From contig NZ_AHCD03000043.1 in assembly GCF_000238295.3 (NCBI RefSeq), forward strand, positions 1-64,000: a DNA stretch of 64,000 nucleotides, in the 5' to 3' direction. This DNA comes from Pseudoalteromonas rubra. GTDB lineage: Bacteria > Pseudomonadota > Gammaproteobacteria > Enterobacterales > Alteromonadaceae. The notes below the pieces were generated by a model. It saw only the letters and a list, made by a program, of their open reading frames with translations. It was not told the origin of the DNA and did no database searches. Positions 44,620 through 57,336 of the stretch are shown piece after piece. A program made the position numbers and the translations under genes. The first letter of the stretch is position 1. Every line of letters starts with the position of its first letter.

Positions 44620-46776
44620 ATGGTTGCGACTCGCCAGTCTCATCAATCCGGTTTGCCGGCTGATTTTCATGCCCGGCTTGCGTTACTGAACATAGCGCAG
44701 GAAAAACGAGACCGCCTGGATCAGGTCTATGCTTTGTGTCCGCAAGATGATTCGACCACTACCCTGACCAAAGCCATTGAAATGGTTGAGATACTGGCAG
44801 AGCTGAATTTTGACTCAGAGTCGCTGGCCGGGGCATTTTTGACCCCTTATTTTTTGTCCGGGCAGGTTGAGCTTGAGGCTATTGAGCAGGCACAAGGTGA
44901 AAATGTCGCTTTATTGCTCAAAGGCGTTGAGCAAATGGCCTCGATCAGTACGCTGGCACACCAGGGGAAGGGCAGCCTGCAAATCGACAAAATTCGTCGC
45001 ATGTTATTGGCCATGGTGGAAGATGTGCGTGCTGTGGTGATCAAGCTGGCTGAGCAGATCTGCTACCTGCGCGCGGTAAAAAATGCTTCTGAAGAAGAGC
45101 GTGTGGTGGCCGCCAAAGCGACGGCCAATATTTTTGCGCCGCTGGCAAATCGGCTGGGAATAGGACAACTCAAATGGGAGCTCGAAGATCTCTCATTTCG
45201 CTATTTGCATCCGACAACCTATAAAAACATTGCCAAGCAGCTGTCAGACAAACGCCTTGATCGTGAAGCCTATATGGCCAGTATGGTGGAGTTGGTTCAG
45301 AGTAAGCTTAAAGACGCCGGGATAGAGGCTGAAGTGTACGGCCGTCCTAAGCATATTTACAGCATCTATAAGAAAATGATGCAAAAGAATTATGAGTTTG
45401 ATCAGCTGTTTGATATCCGCGCCATGCGGGTGGTGGTCAATGAAATTCAGGATTGTTATGGTGCGCTGGGCATAGTGCACACCAATTGGCGCCATCTGCA
45501 CAAAGAGTTTGATGACTATGTTGCGACTCCTAAACAGAATGGTTACCAGTCTATCCACACCGTTGTTTTCGGCCCTGAGGGTAAAACCGTTGAGATCCAG
45601 ATCCGTACCCAGGCTATGCATCAGGATGCAGAGCTGGGGGTTGCAGCGCACTGGATGTATAAAGAAGGTGCTTTGCCGGGTCGTGGTTCGGGGTACGAGC
45701 AAAAGATCAGCTGGCTGAGAAAACTGCTGCAATGGCAAGAAGAAGTGGTTGATGGCAGTGAGCTGGCTGAAGAGTTAAAAAACCAGGTTGTGGAAGACAG
45801 AGTGTATGTCTTTACCCCCAAAGGCGATATTTTTGATCTGCCACTGGGCGCCACGCCACTGGATTTTGCTTACTATATTCATTCCAATGTCGGACACCGC
45901 TGCATTGGTGCCAAGGTATTTGGTAAAATCGTGCCGTTTACCCATAAGTTATCGACTGGCGATCAGGTTGAGATACTGACCCAGAAAAACCCCTCGCCAA
46001 GCCGGGACTGGCTCAGTCCGTCTCTCGGGTATGTGCACTCATCCAGAGCGCGCAGCAAGATACATCACTGGTTTAAACAACAAGACAGAGACAAAAACCT
46101 GCAGGCTGGTAAAGAGATCCTGGATGGGCACCTGCAAAAGCTGGATTTGACTTATAAGGATCTGGACTCAGCCATTGAACGGTTTAATTTTAAAGAACTC
46201 GATGATTTAATGGTGGCCATTGGGGCCGGTGATATTCGTATTAATCAGTTCCTGAACTACGTGCAGGACAAGCCAGAGCCGATGCCTAAGCTCAAAATGA
46301 GCGCGCCGAAGAAACACAAAGGCGATAGCAATGGCATTGTGGTAGAGGGCGTTGGCAACTTGATGAGCCATGTTGCCAAATGCTGTCAGCCCGTGCCCGG
46401 TGATGAAATCGTGGGTTATATTACTCAGGGTCGGGGCATTGCGGTGCATCGCGCCGACTGTGACTCTTTTGCCCATATTTGTGAGCAGCATCCCGAGCGG
46501 GAAATTGCCGTTAGCTGGGCGGATGAAGTTCGTTCCAGTTATGCCGTGACCCTGCATATTGAAGCCAACGATCGTCATGGCCTGATCCGCGACATCAGCT
46601 CGGTACTGGCCAACGAAAAACTCAATGTGATGAATATGAACGTCAATACCCTGGATGACAAAGATGTTGCGATTTTCACGATGAAACTGGAAGTCGGCGA
46701 TCTGGGAGCAATGAATCGCTTACTCACTAAGCTGATGCAGATTGAAGGTGTATTTGAAGCCAGGAGACAACACTGA
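44620..46776 (+). CDS. relA: GTP pyrophosphokinase RelA ((p)ppGpp synthetase I)
   Basis: A 718-residue stringent-response enzyme, slightly shorter than the E. coli protein (744). The N-terminal hydrolase-like domain lacks the catalytic HD pair, as in RelA and unlike SpoT. Synthetase domain: YGRPKHIYSIYKKM and FDDYVATPKQNGYQSIHT. TGS: VYVFTPKGDIFDLPLGATPLDFAYYIHS. A zinc-finger-like CCQPVPGD and a C-terminal ACT domain follow. RelA binds ribosomes with uncharged tRNA. Translation is likely coupled to rlmD, whose stop overlaps the ribosome site. Confidence 0.96.
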   Translation: MVATRQSHQSGLPADFHARLALLNIAQEKRDRLDQVYALCPQDDSTTTLTKAIEMVEILAELNFDSESLAGAFLTPYFLSGQVELEAIEQAQGENVALLLKGVEQMASISTLAHQGKGSLQIDKIRRMLLAMVEDVRAVVIKLAEQICYLRAVKNASEEERVVAAKATANIFAPLANRLGIGQLKWELEDLSFRYLHPTTYKNIAKQLSDKRLDREAYMASMVELVQSKLKDAGIEAEVYGRPKHIYSIYKKMMQKNYEFDQLFDIRAMRVVVNEIQDCYGALGIVHTNWRHLHKEFDDYVATPKQNGYQSIHTVVFGPEGKTVEIQIRTQAMHQDAELGVAAHWMYKEGALPGRGSGYEQKISWLRKLLQWQEEVVDGSELAEELKNQVVEDRVYVFTPKGDIFDLPLGATPLDFAYYIHSNVGHRCIGAKVFGKIVPFTHKLSTGDQVEILTQKNPSPSRDWLSPSLGYVHSSRARSKIHHWFKQQDRDKNLQAGKEILDGHLQKLDLTYKDLDSAIERFNFKELDDLMVAIGAGDIRINQFLNYVQDKPEPMPKLKMSAPKKHKGDSNGIVVEGVGNLMSHVAKCCQPVPGDEIVGYITQGRGIAVHRADCDSFAHICEQHPEREIAVSWADEVRSSYAVTLHIEANDRHGLIRDISSVLANEKLNVMNMNVNTLDDKDVAIFTMKLEVGDLGAMNRLLTKLMQIEGVFEARRQH

Positions 46777-46778
46777 GT

Positions 46779-47579
46779 ATGAGTGCCCCGTTACAGCAGC
46801 TACTGGATATTATGGCGACCCTGCGCGACCCGCAAAAGGGCTGTGCCTGGGATCAACAACAGACCTTCGAGAGCATAGTGCCGCATACGCTGGAAGAAGC
46901 TTACGAAGTGGCCGATAGTATAGAAAAGCAAGATTTTTCCGGGCTTAAAGATGAGCTGGGTGATTTACTGTTTCAGGTGATATTTTATGCCCAGTTAGGC
47001 AAAGAAGCCGGCTTGTTTGAGTTTGAAGACATAGTGAAAGGGCTTAATGATAAGCTGGTGCGCCGCCACCCGCATGTCTTTGAAACGCCGGATAGCACTT
47101 TGAGCGATGCTGAATTGAATGCGCAATGGCAGGCCATCAAAGATAAGGAGCGCAGTGCAAAGCCTGTCCGATTTGGCGACGATGTGCCACTGAATCTACC
47201 TGCCTTGTCGCGGGCGGCGAAAATTCAAAAGCGCGCGGCTTCTTTAGGGTTCGACTGGCCCACGTATCAGGGGGCCATGGATAAAGTGGCTGAAGAGATC
47301 ACAGAGGTGAATGAAGCACTGAGTCAGGACCCGCTATCTGAGCACAGTGCTGAGGAGCTGGGAGATTTGTTGTTTGCCACCGTCAATGTTGCGCGTCATG
47401 TAAAACGCGACCCGGAACAGCTACTACGTCGCGCGAGTGACAAATTTATTGGCCGTTTTAGCGCCATTGAAGGTATTCTGGCTGAACAGCAGATAGCCTT
47501 ATCTGACGCCAGTTTGGCGCAAATGGATGATGCCTGGGAAGAGGTCAAGCGACGTCAGCGTTCAGGTGAGAATAATTAA
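46779..47579 (+). CDS. mazG: Nucleoside triphosphate pyrophosphohydrolase MazG
   Basis: A 266-residue protein with two MazG domains, each with EExxE...ExxD metal sites: LEEAYEVADSIE / ELGDLLFQVIFYAQL, and EEITEVNEA / ELGDLLFATVNVARH. It hydrolyses NTPs and dNTPs to monophosphates. It starts 2 bases after relA. Confidence 0.95.
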   Translation: MSAPLQQLLDIMATLRDPQKGCAWDQQQTFESIVPHTLEEAYEVADSIEKQDFSGLKDELGDLLFQVIFYAQLGKEAGLFEFEDIVKGLNDKLVRRHPHVFETPDSTLSDAELNAQWQAIKDKERSAKPVRFGDDVPLNLPALSRAAKIQKRAASLGFDWPTYQGAMDKVAEEITEVNEALSQDPLSEHSAEELGDLLFATVNVARHVKRDPEQLLRRASDKFIGRFSAIEGILAEQQIALSDASLAQMDDAWEEVKRRQRSGENN

Positions 47580-47616
47580 AGGGGGTGATTTTTCGCTGGA
47601 TTGCCCCTAGCGTTTT

Positions 47617-47625
47617 TGCTATACT
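47617..47625 (+). promoter_or_regulatory. Extended -10 promoter element before pyrG
   Basis: TGCTATACT, an extended -10 with TATACT at 47620-47625. No good -35 is seen at 17 bases. It is 58 bases before the pyrG start, in the 103-base mazG-pyrG gap. Confidence 0.5.
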
Positions 47626-47667
47626 ATTGCCCCGTCTTGATTCTTATTTAAATTCCATTTTTCCTGA

Positions 47668-49317
<1,650 letters not shown>

Positions 49318-49321
49318 TGAT

Positions 49322-49352
49322 AAAAAGCCGTGCCTCAGTGCACGGCTTTTTT
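49322..49352 (+). terminator. Rho-independent terminator after pyrG
   Basis: AAAAAGCCGTGC, short loop, GCACGGCTTTTTT, five bases after the stop. Confidence 0.92.
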
Positions 49353-49379
49353 AATTACCGAATGCGTAAAATAACACAG

Positions 49380-50795
<1,416 letters not shown>

Positions 50796-50815
50796 GTTAT
50801 ATTATCTGACTGAAC

Positions 50816-50846
50816 AAGCCGCGCTTTATTAAGCGCGGCTTTTTTG
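50816..50846 (+). terminator. Rho-independent terminator after eno
   Basis: AAGCCGCGCTT, loop TATT, AAGCGCGGCTTTTTT. Confidence 0.92.
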
Positions 50847-51060
50847 TCGGGACAACATAGAATGCATGCTGAATATCCATAAGAAAATTAAAAATTATTT
50901 ACCTTACCGGGGCAATTATCTAAAATACCTGTTTTAGGTTCTTTCTGCTTGGTTTTAAAGTACCAATTGCCTACCCATAATAATCCCTTTTGAATTTCAA
51001 ATAGGCAACGCTGAGCGGACGTTGAATGCTTTTTTATATGGAAAATTCTGGAATAATGAT

Positions 51061-51426
51061 ATGAAGAAAATGTTTGGGTTACTGTTATTGGCTGTTTCTT
51101 TAAATGCCACAGCTGGTAAAGCAATTTGTCGCGCTAAAGTCACGGATGTGCAGTTAAACACAGCTAATCGTCTGGTAGCCTCTTTTGTTGGTGTTAGTGA
51201 CCAATATACAAAGCCTATGACTGTTAAGAATTCAGGACTTTGTACGCTCAATGGGAGTGCAAGTGAGTATTGCCAGGCATTATACAGTGCTATGCTAATT
51301 GCGCTGACTACTCAAAACGAAGTCACAATGTGGTTTAAAAATACAGATGTAGATCAAGTATGCCCAAGTGGTAACTATCAATCTCTGGATAAAAAAGGAT
51401 TATATAATTTTAGATTGCAGCGCTAG
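51061..51426 (+). CDS. Small secreted protein of unknown function
   Basis: I do not recognise the family. The 121-residue protein has a clear signal peptide (MKKMFGLLLLAVSLNATAG) and a mature part of about 100 residues with four Cys (after AI, GL, EY and QV), enough for two disulfides. The base composition is AT-richer than the neighbours. I chose the ATG at 51061 because it gives the signal peptide; an in-frame ATG lies 39 bases upstream. It is a single gene between enolase and mutH, transcribed towards mutH. Confidence 0.7.
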   Translation: MKKMFGLLLLAVSLNATAGKAICRAKVTDVQLNTANRLVASFVGVSDQYTKPMTVKNSGLCTLNGSASEYCQALYSAMLIALTTQNEVTMWFKNTDVDQVCPSGNYQSLDKKGLYNFRLQR

Positions 51427-51496
51427 TTCAAAGTACGAAGCGTAATATACTAGAGGGTTGCAATATAAGCTCTGCATTGGCGAAGGGGAGTAATTA

Positions 51497-51514
51497 GCGG
51501 GATCGTCATCCCGC
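51497..51514. terminator. Hairpin overlapping the mutH stop
   Basis: GCGGGAT, loop CGTC, ATCCCGC. It has no T-run on either side, so the terminator role is doubtful. Confidence 0.3.
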
Positions 51515-52180
51515 AAACTGTTCAGCTAAAATGCCCTGGGTAAATTGCATTTTCAGGTAAAACCCGCGTGGCAGGGTTTTTATGAGTTTGCCCTGTGGGC
51601 CAATGGCGTCGGTCAGCGCTTTACTGTTGGCGGCTTTTGGCCTTATCTGCATCACTTCACCGAGTTTGCCACTGATCTCATCCACACGCCCCAGTGCAAT
51701 CAATTCAATCTGCTCTTCCCAGTCTCGCTGGAGCTGATGTTCCTGAAGTACGTTTGGTTGCCATAAGAAACCTGTCCCTATGGTGCGATCAACCGGGGCG
51801 ATGTCCCGTTCCGCTAAAATCGGCAGCCACAATACATGATTGAGTTTTTTCTTTACGGTACTGTCTTGCCAGCGTAAACCCGTCAGATTGGTGAGGGGGA
51901 CCACAGACACATAGGTGGTTTCGAGAGGTTTGCCGTGATAGCCAATGGGCAGCGTTTTTAGCTCGACACCAATAAATTCAAAGTCAGGAACAGGCTTGGA
52001 ACCTGCGCTGGCACCCAATACATATTCAATGAGCTGACCGGGCCAGCCTTTCTCCCGAGTCAGGTCTTGTGGGGTTTTGAAATGAAACTGCGTAGCCAGT
52101 TCTCCCAGGGTTTGCCCGGCGATGGCATCCACACGGGTCATGAGTTCAGCAATGGATTGGGGAGGGGTGGGCTTTTGCAC
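51506..52180 (-). CDS. mutH: DNA mismatch repair endonuclease MutH
   Basis: A 224-residue endonuclease that nicks the unmethylated strand at hemimethylated GATC sites in methyl-directed repair. The PD-(D/E)xK-like site is seen as GASAGSKPVPDFEFIGVELKTLP. IRPKAANSKALTDAIG and LPRGFYLKMQF are typical. No ATG fits: I use the GTG at 52180 (MQKPTPPQSIAELM). A TTG at 52222 in the same frame would add 14 residues. Neither has a strong ribosome site. Its presence implies Dam methylation in the host. Confidence 0.9.
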   Translation of the reverse strand: MQKPTPPQSIAELMTRVDAIAGQTLGELATQFHFKTPQDLTREKGWPGQLIEYVLGASAGSKPVPDFEFIGVELKTLPIGYHGKPLETTYVSVVPLTNLTGLRWQDSTVKKKLNHVLWLPILAERDIAPVDRTIGTGFLWQPNVLQEHQLQRDWEEQIELIALGRVDEISGKLGEVMQIRPKAANSKALTDAIGPQGKLIKTLPRGFYLKMQFTQGILAEQFAG

Positions 52181-52236
52181 AGTCTGGCTCGTTACTATCT
52201 GAATGATTTCGTATGGTAACAAAAATAAATAGGAAA

Positions 52237-52522
52237 TGTGGATGAAAACAGTTTTGTGTGTTTTTTGAACGCTCTTTCTGTGGGTTACTCTTTAAGCTGT
52301 GACTTTCTCACTATTAAGGTTTAATTTGATGATTTATATGGCTTTTTTAAAATTCACTCAACATCATTCCGTGTCAAAAATGGCCAGTCATTGGATAAAT
52401 ACAAGTATATAAACATAATTATCCACAGATTCTGTGGAGAAAATGCAAATTTGACTAGGCTATTGTGGATTTGTTTGTAAAATCATCATGAATAGTTAAA
52501 CTTATGCACAAGTTGTGGGTAA
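52237..52522. promoter_or_regulatory. Cluster of DnaA-box-like sites between mutH and rppH (DARS2-like candidate)
   Basis: Sites, written in the TTATCCACA orientation: 52237-52245 (-) TCATCCACA; 52279-52287 (-) TAACCCACA; 52419-52427 (+) TTATCCACA, perfect; 52433-52441 (-) TTCTCCACA; 52464-52472 (-) AAATCCACA; 52502-52510 (+) TTATGCACA; 52514-52522 (-) TTACCCACA. Two head-to-head pairs stand out (52419/52433 and 52502/52514). The central core TCCACAGA-T-TCTGTGGA is a 17-bp palindrome. The 431-base gap between the chosen mutH and rppH starts is AT-rich and holds no other gene. It also presumably contains the promoters of both genes. Confidence 0.6.
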
Positions 52523-52611
52523 GTTGCGTAAAAGCAGGAATTAAATTTGCCCAGTGCTCTGAGTTGTGGAACAATCAAAATCATATCAAACAAATATACG
52601 AGGCACTTAAG

Positions 52612-53130
52612 GTGATTGATGCCGAAGGATTTCGTGCCAATGTAGGAATTGTTATTTGTAACAATCAGGGGCAGGTATTTTGGGCGCGGCGCTATGGTCA
52701 GCATTCATGGCAATTTCCGCAAGGGGGTGTGGATGAAGGTGAAACGCCCGAGCAGACCATGTACCGAGAACTGCATGAAGAAGTTGGGCTACGACCGGAA
52801 GATGTGGAAATCGTTGCCAGCTCAAAACATTGGTTACGTTATAAATTGCCAAAGCGACTGATCCGTAAAGATTCAAGTCCAGTGTGTATTGGCCAGAAAC
52901 AAAAATGGTTTCTGCTGAAACTCAAGTGCAAAGATGAAGATGTAGACTTAATGCGCACACATCACCCTGAATTTGATGATTGGCGTTGGGTCAGTTACTG
53001 GTATCCCGTGCGCCAGGTTGTGTCGTTTAAACGCGATGTATACCGCAGGGTGATGAAAGAGTTTGCCCCCTTTGCGATGCCTTTTAATCGTAAAGAACAT
53101 GCACATAAAGACCACTGGCGACGTCGTTAA
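52612..53130 (+). CDS. rppH: RNA pyrophosphohydrolase RppH
   Basis: A 172-residue Nudix hydrolase that removes pyrophosphate from 5' ends of mRNA, starting RNase E-dependent decay. Nudix box: [33 protein letters not shown] and the [16 protein letters not shown] region are typical of RppH. I chose the GTG at 52612 ([17 protein letters not shown]), the start that matches other RppH proteins. An in-frame ATG at 52504 would add 36 unrelated residues and would lie in the DnaA-box cluster. Confidence 0.94.
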   Translation: MIDAEGFRANVGIVICNNQGQVFWARRYGQHSWQFPQGGVDEGETPEQTMYRELHEEVGLRPEDVEIVASSKHWLRYKLPKRLIRKDSSPVCIGQKQKWFLLKLKCKDEDVDLMRTHHPEFDDWRWVSYWYPVRQVVSFKRDVYRRVMKEFAPFAMPFNRKEHAHKDHWRRR

Positions 53131-53223
53131 GTGGCGCAGCGTATCGTCACCAGTGTTGGTTAAGCTTAACAGAAAGAGTAAATGAGCAGTACAGAGCGAT
53201 TTCTACCAATTTAGGAGTCAGGT

Positions 53224-55503
53224 GTGTTAGCAACATTACGAACCATCGCGGAGGTAGTCTCACAGCAGGATAACCTCGAAACGGCCTTATCTCGCTTTGT
53301 GATGATGGTTAAGGAAGCAATGCACACTGAGTGTTGTTCCGTTTACTTTGCCGATTATAGTCAGGACAACTTTGTACTGATGGCCAGTGACGGCCTCAAT
53401 CCGGACGCCGTTGGCCAGTTTCGGGTCGGCTTCACAGAGGGTCTGGTTGGGTTGGTTGCCCAGCGTGAAGAGCCTATCAACATCGCGCATGCCCAGAGTC
53501 ACCCCAGATTTAAATTACACGCCGAAGTGCATGAAGAAGGCTATAACGCTTTTTTGTCAGTGCCTGTCGTGCATCAACGAAAAGTGTTGGGCGTGATTGT
53601 GGTTCAGCAACGAGAAGAGCGCGTCTTCAGCCATGATGAGGAGTCCTTTTTAATTACGCTGTCTGCCCAGCTGGCCTCACAACTGGCGCAGGTGGAATTG
53701 CAGTCTGTTCTGAAGCAGGACGCATCCAGTCATAAAACTTCGGTGCTCAAAGGGGTGGCAAGTGCGCCTGGTATTGCCCTTGGTGAAGCTTTTGTGGTCA
53801 TCCCCAAGCTCGACTTTGCCAGTATTGAATCTCAGCAGTGTGAACAGATACATCAGCAGCGGCAGCTATTCCAACAGGCGGTTGCTGCGACACGCCAAGA
53901 ATTTCATGTGCTGAAAAACACCCTTAGTGATTCGCTACCCAAAGAAGCACTGGCTGTGTTTGAAGTGTATCAGCAGCTGCTGGATGCCCGCAGCCTGGGT
54001 CAGCGTGTTGAGCAACAGCTGGAGCAGGGGTGGAATGCTAAATCTGCGTTGAAGCATGTGATTATTGAGCTGGTAACACAGTTTGAAGCCATGTCAGACC
54101 CCTATATACGTGAGCGGGCGGTTGATGTTCGAGATCTGGGGCTCAGAGTTCTGCATCACCTGGTCAGCACCGAGAGCATGGTTAAGAGTTACCCGGATAA
54201 TACCATTTTAATTGCCAATGAGCTGACACCGGCGATGCTGGCTGAGGTCCCTAAAAACAAACTCAAAGGGGTCATCAGTGTACATGGCTCGGCAAACTCG
54301 CATGCCTCTATTTTGACCCGGGCAATGGGGATCCCCGCTATCTGGGGGATTGAAGACATTCCTTTGTTGCAGTTCGATGGCAAAGATATGATCCTCGACG
54401 CTTACGCAGGGCGTGTCTATATTTCACCCTCCGATGTATTGCGTAACGAATACTCAGCGCTGAAGCTTAAAGAGGGCCAGCTACACGACAAATTTGAAGC
54501 TGAGCATCATTTGTCTTCTGTTACCGCTGATGGTGAGCGGATCAGCCTGTTGCTTAATGCAGGCCTTGACTTATCAACTGAGCATCTCAGTGCTAAGTAC
54601 TGTGATGGCGTAGGCTTGTATCGTACCGAAGCCTGGTTTATGCAGCGCGGACAGTTTCCTTCTCAGGCTGAGCAGGAGAGCTGGTATCGCGATGTGCTGG
54701 CACGTTATCACCCTGAACCTGTCATTATGCGTACGCTGGACATTGGGGGTGATAAGGTACTGGACTATTTTAACATCAGTGAGGACAACCCCTTTCTTGG
54801 CTGGCGAGGGATCCGGGTGACGCTTGATCACCCTGAACTGTTTTTAGATCAACTCAAGGCCATGCTTAAAGCCAATGCCGGTCTGGGCAATTTACGTATT
54901 ATGTTGCCTATGGTTAGTCATACCGAGGAAGTGGATGAAGCTTTGGGGCTTCTGGAGCAGGCCTACTTTGAACTACAAGAAGAGTGGGCTGACCAATTTT
55001 ATACCATAGATAAGCCTGACATCGGCGTGATGCTTGAAGTACCATCAAGTATATTTTTGTTGCCCGAATGGGCTGAAAAAGTCGATTTTTGCTCAGTAGG
55101 CAGTAATGATTTAACGCAATATCTGCTGGCGGTAGACAGAGCCAATGCACAGGTTGCAGAGCTGTTTGAGCCTTATCACCCTAGCGTATTACGGGTGTTG
55201 AAAAAAATTGCTGATGACTGCCAGCAGCTGGAGCTGCCATTTAGTTTATGCGGTGAACTGGGTGGTGAACCGGAAGGTGCCATTTTACTTGTGGCGATGG
55301 GGTTTCGTCGTCTCAGTATGAATATCTCCTCTTTGAACAAAATCAAGTGGACACTGCGCCGGCTTGCCGTCAAAGATATGGAAGCCTTGCTTGCCCAGTG
55401 CCTTGCGGCATCCAGTGCCAAACAGGTTCACCGACTGTTACGTGAATTTTTGATAGCGCAGGGACTAAGCGAGTTACTGTATACCAAAAGTGATACAGCC
55501 TGA
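53224..55503 (+). CDS. ptsP: Phosphoenolpyruvate-protein phosphotransferase PtsP (EI-Ntr)
   Basis: A 759-residue enzyme that passes phosphate from PEP to NPr in the nitrogen-related phosphotransferase system. GAF domain at about residues 1-160, PEP-utilisers N-terminal domain to about 290, phospho-acceptor His360 in ANSHASILTRAMGIP, TIM-barrel PEP-binding domain with DIGGDK, and Cys676 in SLCGELGG. GTG start with AGGAG upstream. rppH-ptsP adjacency is conserved. Confidence 0.95.
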   Translation: MLATLRTIAEVVSQQDNLETALSRFVMMVKEAMHTECCSVYFADYSQDNFVLMASDGLNPDAVGQFRVGFTEGLVGLVAQREEPINIAHAQSHPRFKLHAEVHEEGYNAFLSVPVVHQRKVLGVIVVQQREERVFSHDEESFLITLSAQLASQLAQVELQSVLKQDASSHKTSVLKGVASAPGIALGEAFVVIPKLDFASIESQQCEQIHQQRQLFQQAVAATRQEFHVLKNTLSDSLPKEALAVFEVYQQLLDARSLGQRVEQQLEQGWNAKSALKHVIIELVTQFEAMSDPYIRERAVDVRDLGLRVLHHLVSTESMVKSYPDNTILIANELTPAMLAEVPKNKLKGVISVHGSANSHASILTRAMGIPAIWGIEDIPLLQFDGKDMILDAYAGRVYISPSDVLRNEYSALKLKEGQLHDKFEAEHHLSSVTADGERISLLLNAGLDLSTEHLSAKYCDGVGLYRTEAWFMQRGQFPSQAEQESWYRDVLARYHPEPVIMRTLDIGGDKVLDYFNISEDNPFLGWRGIRVTLDHPELFLDQLKAMLKANAGLGNLRIMLPMVSHTEEVDEALGLLEQAYFELQEEWADQFYTIDKPDIGVMLEVPSSIFLLPEWAEKVDFCSVGSNDLTQYLLAVDRANAQVAELFEPYHPSVLRVLKKIADDCQQLELPFSLCGELGGEPEGAILLVAMGFRRLSMNISSLNKIKWTLRRLAVKDMEALLAQCLAASSAKQVHRLLREFLIAQGLSELLYTKSDTA

Positions 55504-55569
55504 ACCACGACTGGAGGCGTCTGCCCAGATACGTTACTATAACGCGCCCATAATAATAAGAGTGTCTTT

Positions 55570-56382
55570 ATGACAATCAGTGTGTTACTCATTTTGAGCT
55601 GCGCCTTGCTTGGCTGTGTGGTTGGTTTCCTCGCAGGGTTATTAGGTATTGGCGGCGGCTTGATCATCGTTCCGGTACTGTCGGCAATTTTATTGTATTT
55701 CGAAGTGTTGGCTGATGAACATGTGATTGTTGTGGCCATTGCCACGTCTTTGGCATCGATATTGTTTACGTCAACGTCTTCCGCGCTGGCACACCATCGA
55801 AATCACAATGTGCCCTGGGAGATTGCCCCCTGGGTGATGACGGGCGTGGCTCTGGGCGCTTTAGTCAGTGGCTTTATGGTTTCACTGATCCCGGTGCACT
55901 GGGTAAAGTGGACGTTTGTCATTTCTGTGTTGCTTATTGCCATTAAAATGGTCTTCAGTTCTCAATCATCGGCCCCCGACAAGCCACGCGATTTGCCGCC
56001 AGGCCCGGTTTTAACCGCCATCACCACCCTAATGGGGGCTTTGTCTGCGATGATAGGCATTGGCGGCGGTGTACTGATTGTGCCACTGTTGAGCTACTTT
56101 TCTGTGGATATGCGCAAAGCGATAGGGTGCGGAGCGGTCAGTGGCATTGTGATCGCCTTATTTGGCTCCGTAGGTTACATCGTGTCGGGTGGACAGGCAT
56201 TGAAATTAGCAGACGGTTTTGCCGGTTTTGTGTATTTACCGGCATTATTTGGTATTGTGCTGACATCCTGGTTTGTTGCGCCAATGGGCGCCAAAGCAAC
56301 GCACTATCTGCCGGTGCCAGTGATTAAGAAAGTGTTCGCGTTACTGCTCGTGGTGATTGCGGGAAAAATGTTATTTTATTGA
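55570..56382 (+). CDS. TSUP-family membrane protein (sulfite exporter TauE/SafE type)
   Basis: A 270-residue inner-membrane protein with about eight predicted helices. It contains the duplicated family motif: LAGLLGIGGGLIIVPVL near the start and LSAMIGIGGGVLIVPLL in the middle. The substrate is not known; TSUP members move small anions such as sulfite or organosulfur acids. It stands between ptsP and lgt and ends 9 bases before lgt. Confidence 0.9.
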   Translation: MTISVLLILSCALLGCVVGFLAGLLGIGGGLIIVPVLSAILLYFEVLADEHVIVVAIATSLASILFTSTSSALAHHRNHNVPWEIAPWVMTGVALGALVSGFMVSLIPVHWVKWTFVISVLLIAIKMVFSSQSSAPDKPRDLPPGPVLTAITTLMGALSAMIGIGGGVLIVPLLSYFSVDMRKAIGCGAVSGIVIALFGSVGYIVSGGQALKLADGFAGFVYLPALFGIVLTSWFVAPMGAKATHYLPVPVIKKVFALLLVVIAGKMLFY

Positions 56383-56391
56383 GGGAAAGCG

Positions 56392-57186
56392 ATGGCTTTG
56401 CAGTTTCCAGAAATCGATCCAATTATATTTTCGATTGGACCCCTAAGTGTGCGCTGGTATGGCGTGATGTATTTAATCGGTTTTGCGTTTGCCATGTGGT
56501 GGGCGAATAAAGAAGCCGATAAGCCCAATTCGGGATGGACCAAAGATGAAGTCAGTGACTTGCTATTTTATGGCATGTTGGGGGTCATCCTGGGCGGACG
56601 AATTGGCTACGTCTTATTTTACCAGTTCAATCTCTTCCTTGAAAACCCGATGTATCTGCTTCGTATCGATCAGGGCGGCATGTCCTTCCATGGCGGCGCA
56701 TTGGGTGTCATTGCAGGTATTTTTATCTTTGCATGGCGATTCAAAAAGTCACCGTTGGCAGTCGGCGACTTTGTAGTACCTATGGTCCCTGTGGGCTTGC
56801 TGGCCGGGCGTATTGGTAACTTTATTAATGGTGAGTTGTGGGGTCGTCCCACAGATGTGCCCTGGGCGGTGGTTTTCCCGACAGGAGGCCCGCTTGCACG
56901 TCATCCTTCGCAACTTTATGAAGCCTTTTTAGAAGGCTTGGTGTTATTCATCATGCTGATCTGGTATCGCAAGCAGCCGCGTCCGGCTGGCAGTATTGCC
57001 GGTTTGTTCCTGGTTGGCTACGGTACTTTCCGCTTTATCGTTGAGTACTTCCGTGAACCAGATGCGCATATCGGTTTGTATGCCGGCATGATTTCTCAGG
57101 GGCAAATTTTGTCCTTACCTATGATGATTGGTGGCCTTGGCTTAATGCTTTGGAGCCACAAGCGCACCTCGACAGCGAGCGCTTAA
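56392..57186 (+). CDS. lgt: Prolipoprotein diacylglyceryl transferase
   Basis: A 264-residue inner-membrane enzyme that transfers diacylglycerol to the Cys of lipoproteins. Seven helices, the signature [22 protein letters not shown], and [21 protein letters not shown] precedes the ATG. It is followed by thyA, as in many gammaproteobacteria. Confidence 0.96.
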   Translation: MALQFPEIDPIIFSIGPLSVRWYGVMYLIGFAFAMWWANKEADKPNSGWTKDEVSDLLFYGMLGVILGGRIGYVLFYQFNLFLENPMYLLRIDQGGMSFHGGALGVIAGIFIFAWRFKKSPLAVGDFVVPMVPVGLLAGRIGNFINGELWGRPTDVPWAVVFPTGGPLARHPSQLYEAFLEGLVLFIMLIWYRKQPRPAGSIAGLFLVGYGTFRFIVEYFREPDAHIGLYAGMISQGQILSLPMMIGGLGLMLWSHKRTSTASA

Positions 57187-57193
57187 ACTACAT

Positions 57194-57217
57194 CGGGACC
57201 CCGTACTTGGGGTCCCG
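57194..57217 (+). terminator. Strong hairpin after lgt, without T-run
   Basis: CGGGACCCC, loop GTACTT, GGGGTCCCG. The following TCTGCCTTTC is only weakly T-rich, so it may be a transcript-stabilising or partial terminator hairpin. Confidence 0.5.
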
Positions 57218-57336
57218 TCTGCCTTTCAATAAATCCCATCGTGAATTAGTTACCCCAGCGTGCGAACGTAGTATACTTTTGTACCAGACCACCCCCTGTG
57301 TAGGGTCATTAGAGAGATCATTTTGAGGAGTAAAGC

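Noticed and set aside
52237..52522. Chromosomal origin oriC
   Set aside because: There is no dnaA, dnaN or mnmG nearby and no clear AT-rich 13-mer array; the position suits a DnaA-control element better.
52504..52611. Longer N terminus of RppH from the ATG at 52504
   Set aside because: The 36 extra residues are unlike RppH proteins and the segment holds two DnaA-box-like sites.
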